A stretch of DNA of 64,000 bases from Nostoc sp. ATCC 53789 (GTDB lineage: Bacteria > Cyanobacteriota > Cyanobacteriia > Cyanobacteriales > Nostocaceae), in contig NZ_CP046703.1 in assembly GCF_009873495.1 (NCBI RefSeq), positions 3,948,501-4,012,500 of the forward strand. The letters are read 5' to 3'. The notes beneath the pieces are model-generated. The model worked only from the letters and a program-made list of their open reading frames with translations, made no database searches and was not told where the DNA came from. Of the stretch, positions 35,947-46,022 are shown in pieces. The first letter of the stretch is position 1. Every line of letters begins with the position of its first letter. The position numbers and the translations under genes were made by a program.

Positions 35947-37797
35947 TTATCTCAAACCTGACTGTACACGCCAGAGGCTAGAATAAATTCCATCTTTCTC
36001 CAGCAATTGCTCATGGGTTCCCGACTCTACTAATTTCCCATGTTCCATGACATAAATGCAATCGGCATTGCGGATAGTGGAAAGACGATGAGCGATCGCA
36101 ATTGTAGTTCTATCTACTGTAATCCGTTCTAGCGATCGCTGGATTGCCGCTTCTGTCTCATTATCCACTGCTGAGGTAGCTTCATCTAAAATCAGAATGG
36201 GGGGATTCTTTAAGACTGCGCGGGCGATCGCAATCCGTTGTCTTTGTCCACCAGATAACTTTTGTCCTCTTTCCCCCACAATTGTCTCATAACGTTGGGG
36301 CAAGTTAATAATAAATTCGTGCGCCTCGGCTATCTTCGCCGCCGTGATAATCTCTTGCTCTGTAGTCTCAAAGCTACCATAAGCAATATTCTCTGCTACA
36401 GTGCCATGAAATAGAAAGACATCTTGACTCACCAAACCAATACAGCGCCGTAAATCTTGCAAATTTAAACTTTGCAAATCAATACCATCGAGAGTAATGC
36501 TTCCAGTTTGCACTTCGTATAACCGCAACAAAAGTTTGACTAAAGTGCTTTTGCCAGAACCCGTTGAACCAACAATTGCAATGGTTTTCCCCGCCGGAAT
36601 ATCCAAAGACAGATTTTTAATTACTGGAAATCTATCTTTATAAGCAAAATAAACATTTTTAAATTGCACTTCACCGCGCACTTCATTCACAGGTAACGCC
36701 ACATCACCTGTATGAATGGCGATAGGAGTATCTAACAAATTCATGACTCGATTAGTAGAAGCCATTGCCCGTTGATATTGGTCAAAAGTTTCGCCTAATC
36801 TAGTTAAAGGCCATAGCAATCGCTGGATTAAAAACACTAATACGCTATAAGTACCTACAGACATTTGTCCAGAAACTGCTGCCATCCCACCATATAATAG
36901 TAATGCCGTGAAACCTACCAAAATCAGCATCCGAATTAACGGTACAAAAGCAGCAGAAAGAGTAATCGCCTTGGCATTACTGCGGCGATAAGCGTCACTA
37001 TCTAATTCCAAACGAGAGGCTTCATAAGTTTCGGCCGTGAAACTTTTAATGGTAGTTATTCCACTAATATTATTTGACAAACGCGAATTTAGGAAACCTA
37101 CCTTTTCTCGGACATCAGCGTAGCGAGGTGCAAGCAGTCGTTGGTAAGCAAAAGAACCCCAAAGGATAAATGGCATTGGTGACAAAGCCATCCACGCTAC
37201 ACTAGGAGCCAAAATAAAGAAAGCAGCGCCAATAATTAGAACAGTTGCAGAAACTTGAATAATATCATTTGCTCCTCCATCCAAAAAACGCTCTAATTGG
37301 TTAATATCATCACTGAGGATAGACATTAAACCACCAGTGCTACGTTCTTCAAAATAAGCCAATTCCAACTCTTGCAAATGTTTATAGGCATCCAAACGCA
37401 AGTCATGCTGAATATTCTGAGCTAAATTTCGCCAAAGTCGAGCGTAGGCGTATTCAAAAACAGATTCTAGTATCCAAATGATGACAGTCAGGAAGGAAAT
37501 AATCAAAAATTGTTGAAAAACATCGCGTACCCCTAACTGGGCAATTATAGAATCCTGCTGTTTAACGACTACATCCACTGCCACGCCAATTAAGCCGGGT
37601 GGTGCCAAGTCGAAAAATTTATTGAGGATAGAATAAGTAGTCGCTAGCCAAATTTGTTTACGATACTGATGTCCATACTCAAGCAAACGCTGGAGAGGCT
37701 GCGTTGAATGTTTACGCCTTCTTGATGCCCGATGAGATTTTAATCCAGTAGCCACGGCTTTTTGCGGTTTCGTGCAGTTGATATTACCACATAACAA
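35947..37797 (-). CDS. ABC transporter, fused permease/ATPase (MsbA-like exporter)
   Basis: About 616 residues. Six transmembrane helices lie in residues 45-330. The nucleotide-binding domain has Walker [10 protein letters not shown] near residue 405, signature LSGGQ near 513, and Walker [10 protein letters not shown] near 536. It is a half-transporter forming a homodimer for lipid or drug export, like MsbA/HlyB types. The longest frame begins at TTG 37797 with a basic leader ([10 protein letters not shown]); a GTG at 37752 is another possible start. A separate 60-bp copy of its Walker B region lies upstream at 37898. The substrate is unknown. Confidence 0.88.
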   Translation of the reverse strand: MLCGNINCTKPQKAVATGLKSHRASRRRKHSTQPLQRLLEYGHQYRKQIWLATTYSILNKFFDLAPPGLIGVAVDVVVKQQDSIIAQLGVRDVFQQFLIISFLTVIIWILESVFEYAYARLWRNLAQNIQHDLRLDAYKHLQELELAYFEERSTGGLMSILSDDINQLERFLDGGANDIIQVSATVLIIGAAFFILAPSVAWMALSPMPFILWGSFAYQRLLAPRYADVREKVGFLNSRLSNNISGITTIKSFTAETYEASRLELDSDAYRRSNAKAITLSAAFVPLIRMLILVGFTALLLYGGMAAVSGQMSVGTYSVLVFLIQRLLWPLTRLGETFDQYQRAMASTNRVMNLLDTPIAIHTGDVALPVNEVRGEVQFKNVYFAYKDRFPVIKNLSLDIPAGKTIAIVGSTGSGKSTLVKLLLRLYEVQTGSITLDGIDLQSLNLQDLRRCIGLVSQDVFLFHGTVAENIAYGSFETTEQEIITAAKIAEAHEFIINLPQRYETIVGERGQKLSGGQRQRIAIARAVLKNPPILILDEATSAVDNETEAAIQRSLERITVDRTTIAIAHRLSTIRNADCIYVMEHGKLVESGTHEQLLEKDGIYSSLWRVQSGLR

Positions 37798-37897
37798 AGT
37801 CTTGAGTCCTGAATCTGAAGATTGAAGACTTAATTCAGACAGACTGATGAGGCACTTAAACCCAGTCCTTTATAAAGGAATAGAATTGATCGAAATC

Positions 37898-37960
37898 TTA
37901 TCCACCTCTGAGGTAGCTTCATCTAAAACCAAAATGGGTGGATTCTTCAAGACTGCACCC
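37898..37960 (-). pseudogene. Fragment of an ABC ATPase gene (Walker B region)
   Basis: The minus strand reads LKNPPILVLDEATSEVDK, the D-loop region of an ABC ATPase. It is about 85% identical to 36161-36220 inside the neighbouring ABC gene. It is the only recognisable content in the 328-bp gap 37798-38125. Confidence 0.7.
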
Positions 37961-38125
37961 TACAAACTAATGACAATATAATTTTGACTTTTTTTCGAGA
38001 TGTCTATAATAAAGGGGCTTTTACCCGTGGCTTTTTAAGATTTTGGGTATTATGCTTAATTTGCCGCATATCATATCACATCTATATGTGCAGCAAAAAA
38101 TTGTCTATAAGAGTTAAAACTGAAT

Positions 38126-39814
38126 ATGGCAATCTCTAATATCCTCGAAGAACCACAGCTTTTACGTCTGAATCGCTGGTTTAGTGGACTGCGTGGCGAT
38201 TTGACGGGTGGACTAACAGCAGCAGTGGTAGCATTGCCTTTGGCTTTAGCCTTTGCAGTAGCGAGTGGTGTAGAACCAAAAGCGGGACTTTATACCGCTA
38301 TTGTGGCGGGAATTGTCGCGGCAATTTTTGGCGGTTCGCCAGTACAGATTACAGGGCCGACAGGTGCAATGGCTGTGGTTCTGGTGGGAATTGTCGCCAA
38401 GTACGGCCTTGAGAAAGTTTGGATTGCTGGGGTAATGGCTGGAATTATCCAGATTGCCTTGGGAGTTGCCAAGCTTGGACAGCTAGTGAAGTTTATTCCC
38501 TATCCAGTGACGGCAGGCTTTACCAATGGGATTGCCGTGATTATATTTTGCGGTCAATTAAATAATTTCTTTGGTTTACAAATACCACGTAGTGAACACT
38601 TTTTGCCGGGACTTTGGCAAAGTTTAACTCATGTAGAAGCTCTAAATTGGGCTGCTGTTGGGTTAGCAATTGTGGTAATGGCAGCCAACATTTTATGGCC
38701 CAGGATTAATAGGACAATACCGGGTTCTTTAGTGGGGTTGGTATTGGCAACGGGGATAGCAACTTATTTCCATCTGGATGTACCCACAATTGGCAGTATT
38801 CCACAATCTTTACCAATGCCTCAAGGTATTCCCCACTGGAATGATTTTAGTGTGATTCGAGAACTGATTAATCCGGCTTTGGCTTTGGCTGCACTGGGAA
38901 GTATTGAATCGTTACTGTCGGCGGTAGTGGCTGATGGGATGACAGTGAGCGAAAAACACAATAGCGATCGCGAATTAATTGGTCAAGGATTGGCAAATAT
39001 TATTATCCCATTTTTTGGTGGTATTCCCGCAACAGGTGCGATCGCTCGAACTGCTGTCAATGTCCGTTCTGGCGGCAAAACCCGACTATCTGGGGTAATT
39101 CACGGCGTTGCTTTAGCCATTATTGTTTTGACTTTAGCACCCCTAGCAGCACAGATTCCCTTAGCAGCACTAGCTGGCATTCTCATGGTAGTTAGTGTAC
39201 GGATGATTGAGTGGGAAGCCATTGGTTTATTGATGCGTGCTACCTACTCCGACTTTGCGGTGATGATTCTCACCTGGCTAGTAACAATTTTGTTTGATTT
39301 AGTTCTCGCTGTAGAAGTAGGATTGATTGCAGCCGGAGCATTGTTCATCAAACGGATGAGCGATTTAAGCCTAGTTAAAATACCTGAAACCGAAGTATTT
39401 CCCCCTGGTACTCCTCTGGAATTAGGTAAGGAAATTGCAGTTTATCGCGTAGATGGCCCCGTATTTTTTGGTGCTGCTGAACGCTTTGCTACCTTCCTCC
39501 GCGATGAACCGGAAGTGAAGTATTTAATTCTCCGGTTGCGCTTTGTACCAAATATGGACACAACTGGGTTAGTAGCTTTAGAAGATATTTACCATGACTT
39601 GGAACGGCACAATTGCCGCTTAATTCTCACAGGTTTACAACCCGAAGTCAAACAACTATTAGAACGAACAGGGTTGTTAAAAACAATTGGCTTATCAAAT
39701 TGTTTTGAAACAACAACAGATGCGATTTGCTCTATCTCTCCTCAGATTCGAGAATGTTCTCAGCCTGTAGCAGCTGATTTGAAAACAAAAGAATTGATGG
39801 AATTAAATGACTGA
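38126..39814 (+). CDS. SulP-family anion transporter with STAS domain
   Basis: 562 residues of the SLC26/SulP family. The N-terminal transport domain has GDLTGGLTAAVVALPLALAF, GLYTAIVAGIVAAIFGGSP and GPTGAMAV, covering 11-14 helices to about residue 420. The C-terminal STAS domain is at 435-545 (VYRVDGPVFFGAAERF). Cyanobacterial members include bicarbonate transporters (BicA) and sulfate transporters; which applies here is not decidable. The nearby carboxysome genes make bicarbonate attractive but not proven. The ATG start is good. An element with hairpins follows at 39834. Confidence 0.9.
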   Translation: MAISNILEEPQLLRLNRWFSGLRGDLTGGLTAAVVALPLALAFAVASGVEPKAGLYTAIVAGIVAAIFGGSPVQITGPTGAMAVVLVGIVAKYGLEKVWIAGVMAGIIQIALGVAKLGQLVKFIPYPVTAGFTNGIAVIIFCGQLNNFFGLQIPRSEHFLPGLWQSLTHVEALNWAAVGLAIVVMAANILWPRINRTIPGSLVGLVLATGIATYFHLDVPTIGSIPQSLPMPQGIPHWNDFSVIRELINPALALAALGSIESLLSAVVADGMTVSEKHNSDRELIGQGLANIIIPFFGGIPATGAIARTAVNVRSGGKTRLSGVIHGVALAIIVLTLAPLAAQIPLAALAGILMVVSVRMIEWEAIGLLMRATYSDFAVMILTWLVTILFDLVLAVEVGLIAAGALFIKRMSDLSLVKIPETEVFPPGTPLELGKEIAVYRVDGPVFFGAAERFATFLRDEPEVKYLILRLRFVPNMDTTGLVALEDIYHDLERHNCRLILTGLQPEVKQLLERTGLLKTIGLSNCFETTTDAICSISPQIRECSQPVAADLKTKELMELND

Positions 39815-39833
39815 TATTATTTATGTTTGAAGA

Positions 39834-39930
39834 TGCCTCTATAAGCCTGTAGAGGCAATTCATGTAGACGCGGAGCATACTCTACGAGTTCTTCAACGGA
39901 TTACCCGCAGAGTATTGCCCCTACATGAAT
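39834..39930. repeat. Composite palindromic element after the SulP gene
   Basis: TGCCTCTA and TAGAGGCA form an 8-bp hairpin at 39834-39857. ATTCATGTAG at 39858 pairs with CTACATGAAT at 39921-39930. It matches the style of Nostoc intergenic repeats and may also stop transcription of the SulP gene. Confidence 0.55.
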
Positions 39931-39967
39931 AAGGCGCAGGATCGCATGGAATGGGTATAACCAAAAT

Positions 39968-39981
39968 GTATTGATCTATAC
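39968..39981. promoter_or_regulatory. Possible NtcA-binding site upstream of the Nramp gene
   Basis: GTATTGATCTATAC fits the NtcA consensus GTA-N8-TAC. It is 76 bp before the Nramp ATG, with TATTCT about 20 bp downstream as a -10 candidate. Short consensus matches occur by chance, so this is tentative. Confidence 0.3.
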
Positions 39982-40057
39982 TCACCTAAAGGTTGATATT
40001 TATTCTATATTTCATGAGATTATGAAAAGAATATGAGAATATTTAACGACAAAGTAA

Positions 40058-41365
40058 ATGACTCCCCCAGAAAATAAACCTAGCTTACCAGAGGTTCACC
40101 GTAGTATTGGAGTTCCTAACAGCAGCAGCTTTTGGCGCAAGATGATGGCTTATACAGGGCCGGGGTATCTGGTTTCAGTCGGATACATTGATCCTGGAAA
40201 TTGGGCAACAGACATCGCTGGGGGTTCAAGGTTTGGGTACACTCTATTAACAGTGATTTTGCTGTCGAACCTGATGGCAATATTACTCCAATCACTATGT
40301 GTACGTTTGGGAGTTGCTACAGGGCGAGATTTAGCACAAGCTTGTCGGGACTATTTCAGCCGAAGGGTAAGCTTTTGTTTATGGGTACTGTGTGAAATTG
40401 CGATCGCAGCTTGTGATTTGGCAGAACTACTCGGAAGTGCGATCGCACTGCAACTTTTATTCGGTATTCCCTTAGTATGGGGTGTTTGCATCACAGCATT
40501 AGATGTACTGCTATTGTTATTTCTGCAACATAAAGGCTTTCGCTATACAGAAGCCCTGGTAATAATGCTGGTAGGAACAGTAGGCATCTGTTTTACAGCT
40601 GAAATTCTATTTTCTCGCCCTGATATGGGGGGTATTTTATTGGGATATGTGCCCAAGAAAGAGATTTTATACAATCCAGAAATGCTCTATATTGCTATTG
40701 GTATTTTAGGGGCGACAGTGATGCCTCACAACTTATATTTACACTCCTCAATTGTACAAACCCGTAGTTGGCAGCCTAATACTGAAAAAAGATGGGAAGC
40801 AATTAAGTTTGGTACAATTGATTCAACTTTTGCTTTATCCTTAGCACTATTTATCAACTCAGCAATTTTAATTGTGTCTGCTGCAACATTTCATTTTTCT
40901 GGTAATCAGGATGTGGCAGAAATTCAAGATGCTTATAAATTACTTTCACCATTGTTAGGAGTTAGTGCTGCCAGTGCTATTTTTGGCATTGCTTTACTTG
41001 CTTCTGGACAAAGTTCAACGCTAACTGCAACTTTGGCAGGACAAATTGTTATGGAAGGCTTTTTGCAATTTCGCTTTCCATCTTGGTTACGCCGTTTAAT
41101 AACTCGTCTACTTGCAATCATTCCAGCCTTAATTACTATCATTGTTTTTGGTGAGAATAGTACAAGCAGTTTGATAGTTTTCAGCCAAGTTATCCTCAGC
41201 TTACAGTTACCATTTGCAGTGATTCCATTGGTGATGTTTACGAGTAATCGCCGCTTGATGGGTGAGTTTGTAAATCCCTTATGGTTGAAATCGTTAGCTT
41301 GGTTAGTTGCTATTGTTATCGTAGGTTTAAATGTTTGGTTGCTATTACAAAGTATTTTGGGATGA
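40058..41365 (+). CDS. mntH: Nramp-family divalent metal transporter
   Basis: 435 residues, about eleven transmembrane segments. The metal-site motif DPGNWATD is in GYIDPGNWATDIAGGS near residue 46, and MPHNLYLHSS near residue 222 holds the helix-6 metal ligands. Nramp/MntH proteins import Mn2+ (and Fe2+) with protons. Manganese is needed for the water-oxidising complex. The symbol is by family; the metal is inferred. It is followed after 58 bp by a ribokinase gene, probably unrelated. A possible NtcA box lies upstream. Confidence 0.9.
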   Translation: MTPPENKPSLPEVHRSIGVPNSSSFWRKMMAYTGPGYLVSVGYIDPGNWATDIAGGSRFGYTLLTVILLSNLMAILLQSLCVRLGVATGRDLAQACRDYFSRRVSFCLWVLCEIAIAACDLAELLGSAIALQLLFGIPLVWGVCITALDVLLLLFLQHKGFRYTEALVIMLVGTVGICFTAEILFSRPDMGGILLGYVPKKEILYNPEMLYIAIGILGATVMPHNLYLHSSIVQTRSWQPNTEKRWEAIKFGTIDSTFALSLALFINSAILIVSAATFHFSGNQDVAEIQDAYKLLSPLLGVSAASAIFGIALLASGQSSTLTATLAGQIVMEGFLQFRFPSWLRRLITRLLAIIPALITIIVFGENSTSSLIVFSQVILSLQLPFAVIPLVMFTSNRRLMGEFVNPLWLKSLAWLVAIVIVGLNVWLLLQSILG

Positions 41366-41423
41366 TTGTTATCAAGTAACAGTTAAAATGAAATAACAGA
41401 TTGACTTTAAAATATCAACAAAA

Positions 41424-42356
41424 ATGAGTATTATCGTCTTCGGCAGCATAAATATAGATTTGGTAGCAACAACACCCCGATTGCCAGTCCCAGGAGAAAC
41501 GTTGCTAGGAGAAAAATTTTTTAAAGTTTCGGGAGGTAAAGGAGCAAATCAAGCTGTAGCATTAGCAAAACTTGGAATTCCTACCCAAATGGTGGGGCGT
41601 GTCGGTGCAGATGATTTTGGTGTGGAACTTGTCAACAATTTGCAATCATCTGGTGTGCAGATTGATAATATTTTTGTGGATGAAACTGTTAGTTCTGGAG
41701 TTGCTATTATCGCCGTCAATCATGCTGGGGAAAATCAAATTATTGTAATTCCTGGTGCAAATGGGCGTGTAAATCAAGACGATGTAGAACGATTGTCGCA
41801 GTTATTACCAGAAGCGACAGCACTACTTTTACAATTAGAAATTCCGATTACTGCGGTGGTTGCAGCCGCTAAAGCAGCAAAAAAAAGCAAAATCAGGGTA
41901 ATTCTCGATCCAGCACCCGCACAATCTGATTTCCCAGATGAACTTTACCCCTTAGTGGACATTATTACACCGAATGAAGTTGAAGCCTCGCAGCTAGTGG
42001 GTTTTCCTGTAGATGGAGAAGAACAAGCGGCAAAAGCAGCCGAAGTTTTATTACAACGGGGTGTGAAATGTGCGATCGTTAAACTGGGTGCTAAAGGTGT
42101 TTTTTGTGCCACTCCTGAGGAAAAGTTTTTTGTCCCCGCGTTTCTGGTTCATGCAGTTGACACAGTAGCAGCTGGCGATGCTTTTAATGGTGGCTTAACG
42201 GCGGCACTTTTTGCAGGACTTTCTTTACATCAAGCAGTTGTTTGGGGTGCAGCAGCAGGTGCTTTAGCGACGGCAAAATCAGGCGCACAAACTTCACTAC
42301 CCGATAGGTTTACATTTGATGCGTTTCTTAGAGAAAAGGCATCTGTCAGAGATTAA
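41424..42356 (+). CDS. rbsK: Ribokinase
   Basis: 310 residues of the PfkB carbohydrate-kinase family. Signature 1 is GGKGANQAVALAKLG near residues 38-52, signature 2 is VDTVAAGDAFNGGLTAAL near 247-264 with the catalytic Asp in GDAF, and LDPAPAQSDFPDELYPLVDI matches ribokinase. It phosphorylates D-ribose to ribose 5-phosphate with ATP. No ribose transporter or nucleoside hydrolase is adjacent. Related sugars cannot be excluded. It starts at an ATG after a short AT-rich spacer. Confidence 0.9.
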   Translation: MSIIVFGSINIDLVATTPRLPVPGETLLGEKFFKVSGGKGANQAVALAKLGIPTQMVGRVGADDFGVELVNNLQSSGVQIDNIFVDETVSSGVAIIAVNHAGENQIIVIPGANGRVNQDDVERLSQLLPEATALLLQLEIPITAVVAAAKAAKKSKIRVILDPAPAQSDFPDELYPLVDIITPNEVEASQLVGFPVDGEEQAAKAAEVLLQRGVKCAIVKLGAKGVFCATPEEKFFVPAFLVHAVDTVAAGDAFNGGLTAALFAGLSLHQAVVWGAAAGALATAKSGAQTSLPDRFTFDAFLREKASVRD

Positions 42357-42658
42357 GTTAAGTCAGCGTAAATAATTTATGACTAGATTTTAAATACTAT
42401 TACTTCTTAAGATTAAACTTGAAATTTATGCTTTGATGTGATACAAGGTACGTTAGGTAAAAAATCAAAATATCGCTAAATCCTCATTAAGCCTTTTAGT
42501 CAATTAATTGGCAATTTCTTACAGCAGATACAGATATTAAAGTTTGGAAAGTAAGCAGTCTTTTAGAAAAGCAATACCTCCTTGGTTATAGATGTAGCAA
42601 AGCGATCGCAAGTTTGATACGATTAGCTTGTAAGAATTCCCAAAGCAAGATTGTCACC

Positions 42659-43714
42659 ATGAGCAACTCGACTCCGATGGATGACGAAAAAAATCTCCCT
42701 AAGAAAAAGGGCAGGACACTCCCTCCGAAGCTCATCATCTGGCTGGGAAAGTTTGTCTGGACGACTATGTGGCAGATAATGATGTCAAAGCTTGCTCCTA
42801 GTAATCAGTCGGGAGCATATATTCGTCCTAATAGCCAGTTTCGCAAGTTCATTGGTACAGAAGAAGGAAATCCACACCCACCAGCAGCAGGACGCTACAA
42901 ACTATATGTTGGGTTGGGTTGTCCTTGGGCGCATCGAACCCTGGTTGTGCGATCGCTCAAAAAACTCGAAGCGGTAATATCAGTATGTATTGTCTCTCCT
43001 TCTCCCATTGAAGGCGGTTGGATATTCAACGAAGAAGAAGAAGGTTGTCGTACACTAGCTGAATTTTATCAACTGGCAGAACCTGGTTACAGTGGACGCT
43101 CAACAGTTCCAATTTTATGGGACAACCAAACAAAAACTATTGTTAATAATGAGAGTTCAGAGATTATCGTCATGCTGAACTCGGAATTTAACGAGTTCGC
43201 CAACAATCCCACACTGAATCTTTACCCAGAAGCACTTAAAGAGAAAATTGACTGGTGGAATGAGAAAATTTATCACGCGGTAAATAACGGTGTGTATCGC
43301 TGCGGTTTTGCCCAAACCCAAGAAGCATACAATCAAGCCTGTAATGAACTGTTTGCGACTCTCGATGAGATTGACATTGCATTGCAAACTAGTCGATATC
43401 TGTGTGGAGACAATCTCACGCTTGCAGATGTCCGTTTATTCACGACGTTGTTTAGGTTTGATAGTGCCTACTACGGGTTGTTTAAGTGTAATAGACAGCG
43501 AATTCGAGACTATCACAACTTAGGAGCTTACTTACGCGATTTATATCAGCTTCCCGGTGTAGCTGATACCTGCGATGTCGAGAGTGTGAAGCGAGACTAC
43601 TACGGGAACCTCTTCCCACTCAACCCCGGTGGGATTATTCCTGATGGGCCTGATATGTCTTATCTTTATGAACCATCGGGGCGCGATCGCATCGGCACAC
43701 TGAATGCTTCATAA
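42659..43714 (+). CDS. Glutathionyl-hydroquinone reductase-type GST (Xi class)
   Basis: About 351 residues. The Xi-class catalytic motif CPWAH lies in VGLGCPWAHRTL near residue 92, in the thioredoxin-like N-domain. The helical C-domain includes IYHAVNNGVYRCGFAQTQEA, a Xi-class hallmark, and LADVRLFTTLFRFD. These enzymes reduce glutathionyl-hydroquinones using glutathione. The frame opens at TTG 42614, but the ATG at 42659 starts MSNSTPMDDE and is preferred. The N-terminal 45 residues, rich in Lys and Pro, are longer than in E. coli YqjG. No partner is adjacent. Confidence 0.88.
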   Translation: MSNSTPMDDEKNLPKKKGRTLPPKLIIWLGKFVWTTMWQIMMSKLAPSNQSGAYIRPNSQFRKFIGTEEGNPHPPAAGRYKLYVGLGCPWAHRTLVVRSLKKLEAVISVCIVSPSPIEGGWIFNEEEEGCRTLAEFYQLAEPGYSGRSTVPILWDNQTKTIVNNESSEIIVMLNSEFNEFANNPTLNLYPEALKEKIDWWNEKIYHAVNNGVYRCGFAQTQEAYNQACNELFATLDEIDIALQTSRYLCGDNLTLADVRLFTTLFRFDSAYYGLFKCNRQRIRDYHNLGAYLRDLYQLPGVADTCDVESVKRDYYGNLFPLNPGGIIPDGPDMSYLYEPSGRDRIGTLNAS

Positions 43715-43767
43715 TGTACATTGAGAACTGATACCTCGATGGCTGCACGTCTGGAGTTGGTGTAATT

Positions 43768-44652
43768 GTGAACCAGATTAATCGAGTTGCAATTGTTGGT
43801 GGAACTCATGGCAATGAGTTTACTGGGGCCTATTTAATCCAAAAATTTGCTCAATTTCCCGACTTGATTACTAGACAAAGTTTTGAGACAATTACTTTGC
43901 TAGCAAATCCTAACGCTTTTGCCGCCGGGAGGCGATATGTAGAGAAGGATTTAAATCGCTGTTTTCTTCAGCAAGATTTACAAGATCCAACTCTTAACAG
44001 TTACGAAGAATTGCAAGCTAAATCAATTCAAAACACTCTAGGATCAAACAGAAATAAACAAGCAGATTTTATCTTAGACTTACACAGCAGTACTGCTAAC
44101 ATGGGTCTGACAATTATTTTGGTAAACAGTCATCCATTAAACTTGCAATTGGCTGCTTATCTCAGTCAGATTAGCCCTTTGGTGAGGATTTATCGCTGCT
44201 CTTTTAAATCAATTGCAGAAAATCCATTTGTAAATTCCCTGTGCGAATTAGGCTTTGCGATCGAGGTTGGTCCTATTGCCCAGGGTATATTAAAAGCGAC
44301 GTTGTTCCAACAAACAGAAGAACTTGTTTATGCGGTTCTCGACTATCTAGAACAGTTTAATGAAGGTAAAATTTCATCAACTAATGAAACGTTGATTCTC
44401 TATGACCATTTATCAGTTGTGGACTATCCAAAACAACAGGATGGGAAAATCTTTGCGATGATTCATCCAGAGCTTCAGGACAAGGATTACCAAGCCTTGA
44501 ACCCAGGAGATCCAATATTTATAACCTTTGATGATAAAACAATTGTTTATGAGGATGAATCTACCGTTTGGCCGATTTTTATTAATGAGGCAGCTTACTA
44601 CGAAAAGGGAATTGCAATGTGTTTCACTCAAAAACAGCAAATCAATATCTAG
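43768..44652 (+). CDS. Aspartoacylase (AspA/AstE family)
   Basis: 294 residues of the zinc-dependent succinylglutamate desuccinylase/aspartoacylase family. The zinc ligands are in GGTHGNEFTGAYL (His and Glu near residues 14-17) and DFILDLHSSTANMG (His near 111). NPNAFAAGRRYVEKDLNRCF carries the substrate-binding Arg. It deacylates N-acyl-amino acids such as N-acetyl-aspartate. The start is a GTG at 43768 with GGAG about 13 bases upstream. The physiological role in cyanobacteria is unclear. Confidence 0.9.
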   Translation: MNQINRVAIVGGTHGNEFTGAYLIQKFAQFPDLITRQSFETITLLANPNAFAAGRRYVEKDLNRCFLQQDLQDPTLNSYEELQAKSIQNTLGSNRNKQADFILDLHSSTANMGLTIILVNSHPLNLQLAAYLSQISPLVRIYRCSFKSIAENPFVNSLCELGFAIEVGPIAQGILKATLFQQTEELVYAVLDYLEQFNEGKISSTNETLILYDHLSVVDYPKQQDGKIFAMIHPELQDKDYQALNPGDPIFITFDDKTIVYEDESTVWPIFINEAAYYEKGIAMCFTQKQQINI

Positions 44653-44877
44653 TAAGATGTTTAAAATTTTTTGTATAATCGCTTTTTATTGAAAGTAATG
44701 ATATAAATTGAGCATCATAATCTAGAAAATATGCTGATCTAATTTATAATCTCTGTAGCTGGTACGATGTCTAATAGCGCGTCGTAGTCACTTCTAAGGA
44801 ATAAAGTTGCAGGTTATTAAATCTGTTTTCCTAAAACTTAATTTACGCTTAAAATTATCCAAATACTTAAACTTATA

Positions 44878-45861
44878 ATGAAAACGAAGCAACGAGGAAA
44901 CAAACCAATAGCCAGTCTTTCTTTAGACTTGGATAATGTTTGGTCTTTTCTAAAAAATCAGGGCGCTCCTGGTTGGGAGACTTTTCCCTCTTACTTAGAT
45001 ATTGCAGTCCCTCGTTTCTTAGATATTTTTCAGCAGTGGAATGTGACAATCACGGTCTTCATTGTGGGTCAGGATGCCGCCCTGGAAAAGAATACCAAGG
45101 CATTACAAGCGATCGCTAACGCTGGTCACGAAATAGGTAATCATTCATTTTACCACGATCCTTGGCTACATCTATATTCAGAGGATGAAATTGAACAAGA
45201 AGTGGCGTTGGCCGAACAACATATCAAGCGCGTTACTCATCAACATCCTATCGGTTTTCGGGGGCCTGGATACAGTTTTTCGCCTGCGGTATTGAAAGTC
45301 CTAGCACGACGGGGATACGAATATGATGCTTCAACTTTTCCCACGTTTTTGGGGCCCATAGCACGAGCTTATTATTTAATGACCTGTAAACTGAGCAAGG
45401 AAGAACGCAAGAAACGCGAAGCCTTGTTTGGCGGTTTCAAAGACGGTTTGCAGCCTTTAAAACCTTACCAGTGGAAGATGGGTAAGGATAAATTGACTGA
45501 AATTCCCGTTACCACCATGCCAATTTTCAAGGTGCCAATTCACTTCAGTTACATAATGTATATAAGTACATTTTCTTCTGAAGCTGCCTTACTATATCTC
45601 CGAATTGCCTTATGGCTGTGTAAACTTACACGTGTGCAGCCTTCTTTGCTATTCCATCCTACAGACTTTGTAAGTCAAGAGGATGTGCCAGAGTTATCAT
45701 TCTTCCCTGGAATGAGTCTCCCCACCTACAAGAAGCTGGCAATAGTGAACAAAAGTTTGGAAATTATATCCAGTCAGTTCAAGGTTCTGACTGTTGGGCA
45801 ACATGCCAAATCCGTAGCTGATGCCCATAAAATACCAGTATTAGTGCCTCAGAAGAGGTAA
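44878..45861 (+). CDS. Polysaccharide deacetylase family protein
   Basis: 327 residues of the carbohydrate esterase family 4 / NodB-homology type. SLDLDNVW holds the first Asp pair, GHEIGNHSFYHDPW near residues 84-97 the metal-binding His-x3-His pair, and GFRGPGYSFS the active-site arginine. ASTFPTFLGP and LLFHPTDFV follow. There is no signal peptide, so it may be cytoplasmic or unconventional. It probably deacetylates a cell-envelope or capsule glycan. It lies among unlinked single genes. Confidence 0.86.
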   Translation: MKTKQRGNKPIASLSLDLDNVWSFLKNQGAPGWETFPSYLDIAVPRFLDIFQQWNVTITVFIVGQDAALEKNTKALQAIANAGHEIGNHSFYHDPWLHLYSEDEIEQEVALAEQHIKRVTHQHPIGFRGPGYSFSPAVLKVLARRGYEYDASTFPTFLGPIARAYYLMTCKLSKEERKKREALFGGFKDGLQPLKPYQWKMGKDKLTEIPVTTMPIFKVPIHFSYIMYISTFSSEAALLYLRIALWLCKLTRVQPSLLFHPTDFVSQEDVPELSFFPGMSLPTYKKLAIVNKSLEIISSQFKVLTVGQHAKSVADAHKIPVLVPQKR

Positions 45862-46022
45862 AAATATAATTTATGCGATTGATTCAATCCAATTTGTATC
45901 CTTAATAAAGGTAAAATCAACTTTTACCTGTTTCGCTTTTGAAACCAGCTGACATTTGCTGGCAAGTATGTGTAAAGTAATTGAAAGTAAATTACTATCT
46001 CTAATCTTTAGCACATCTATCT

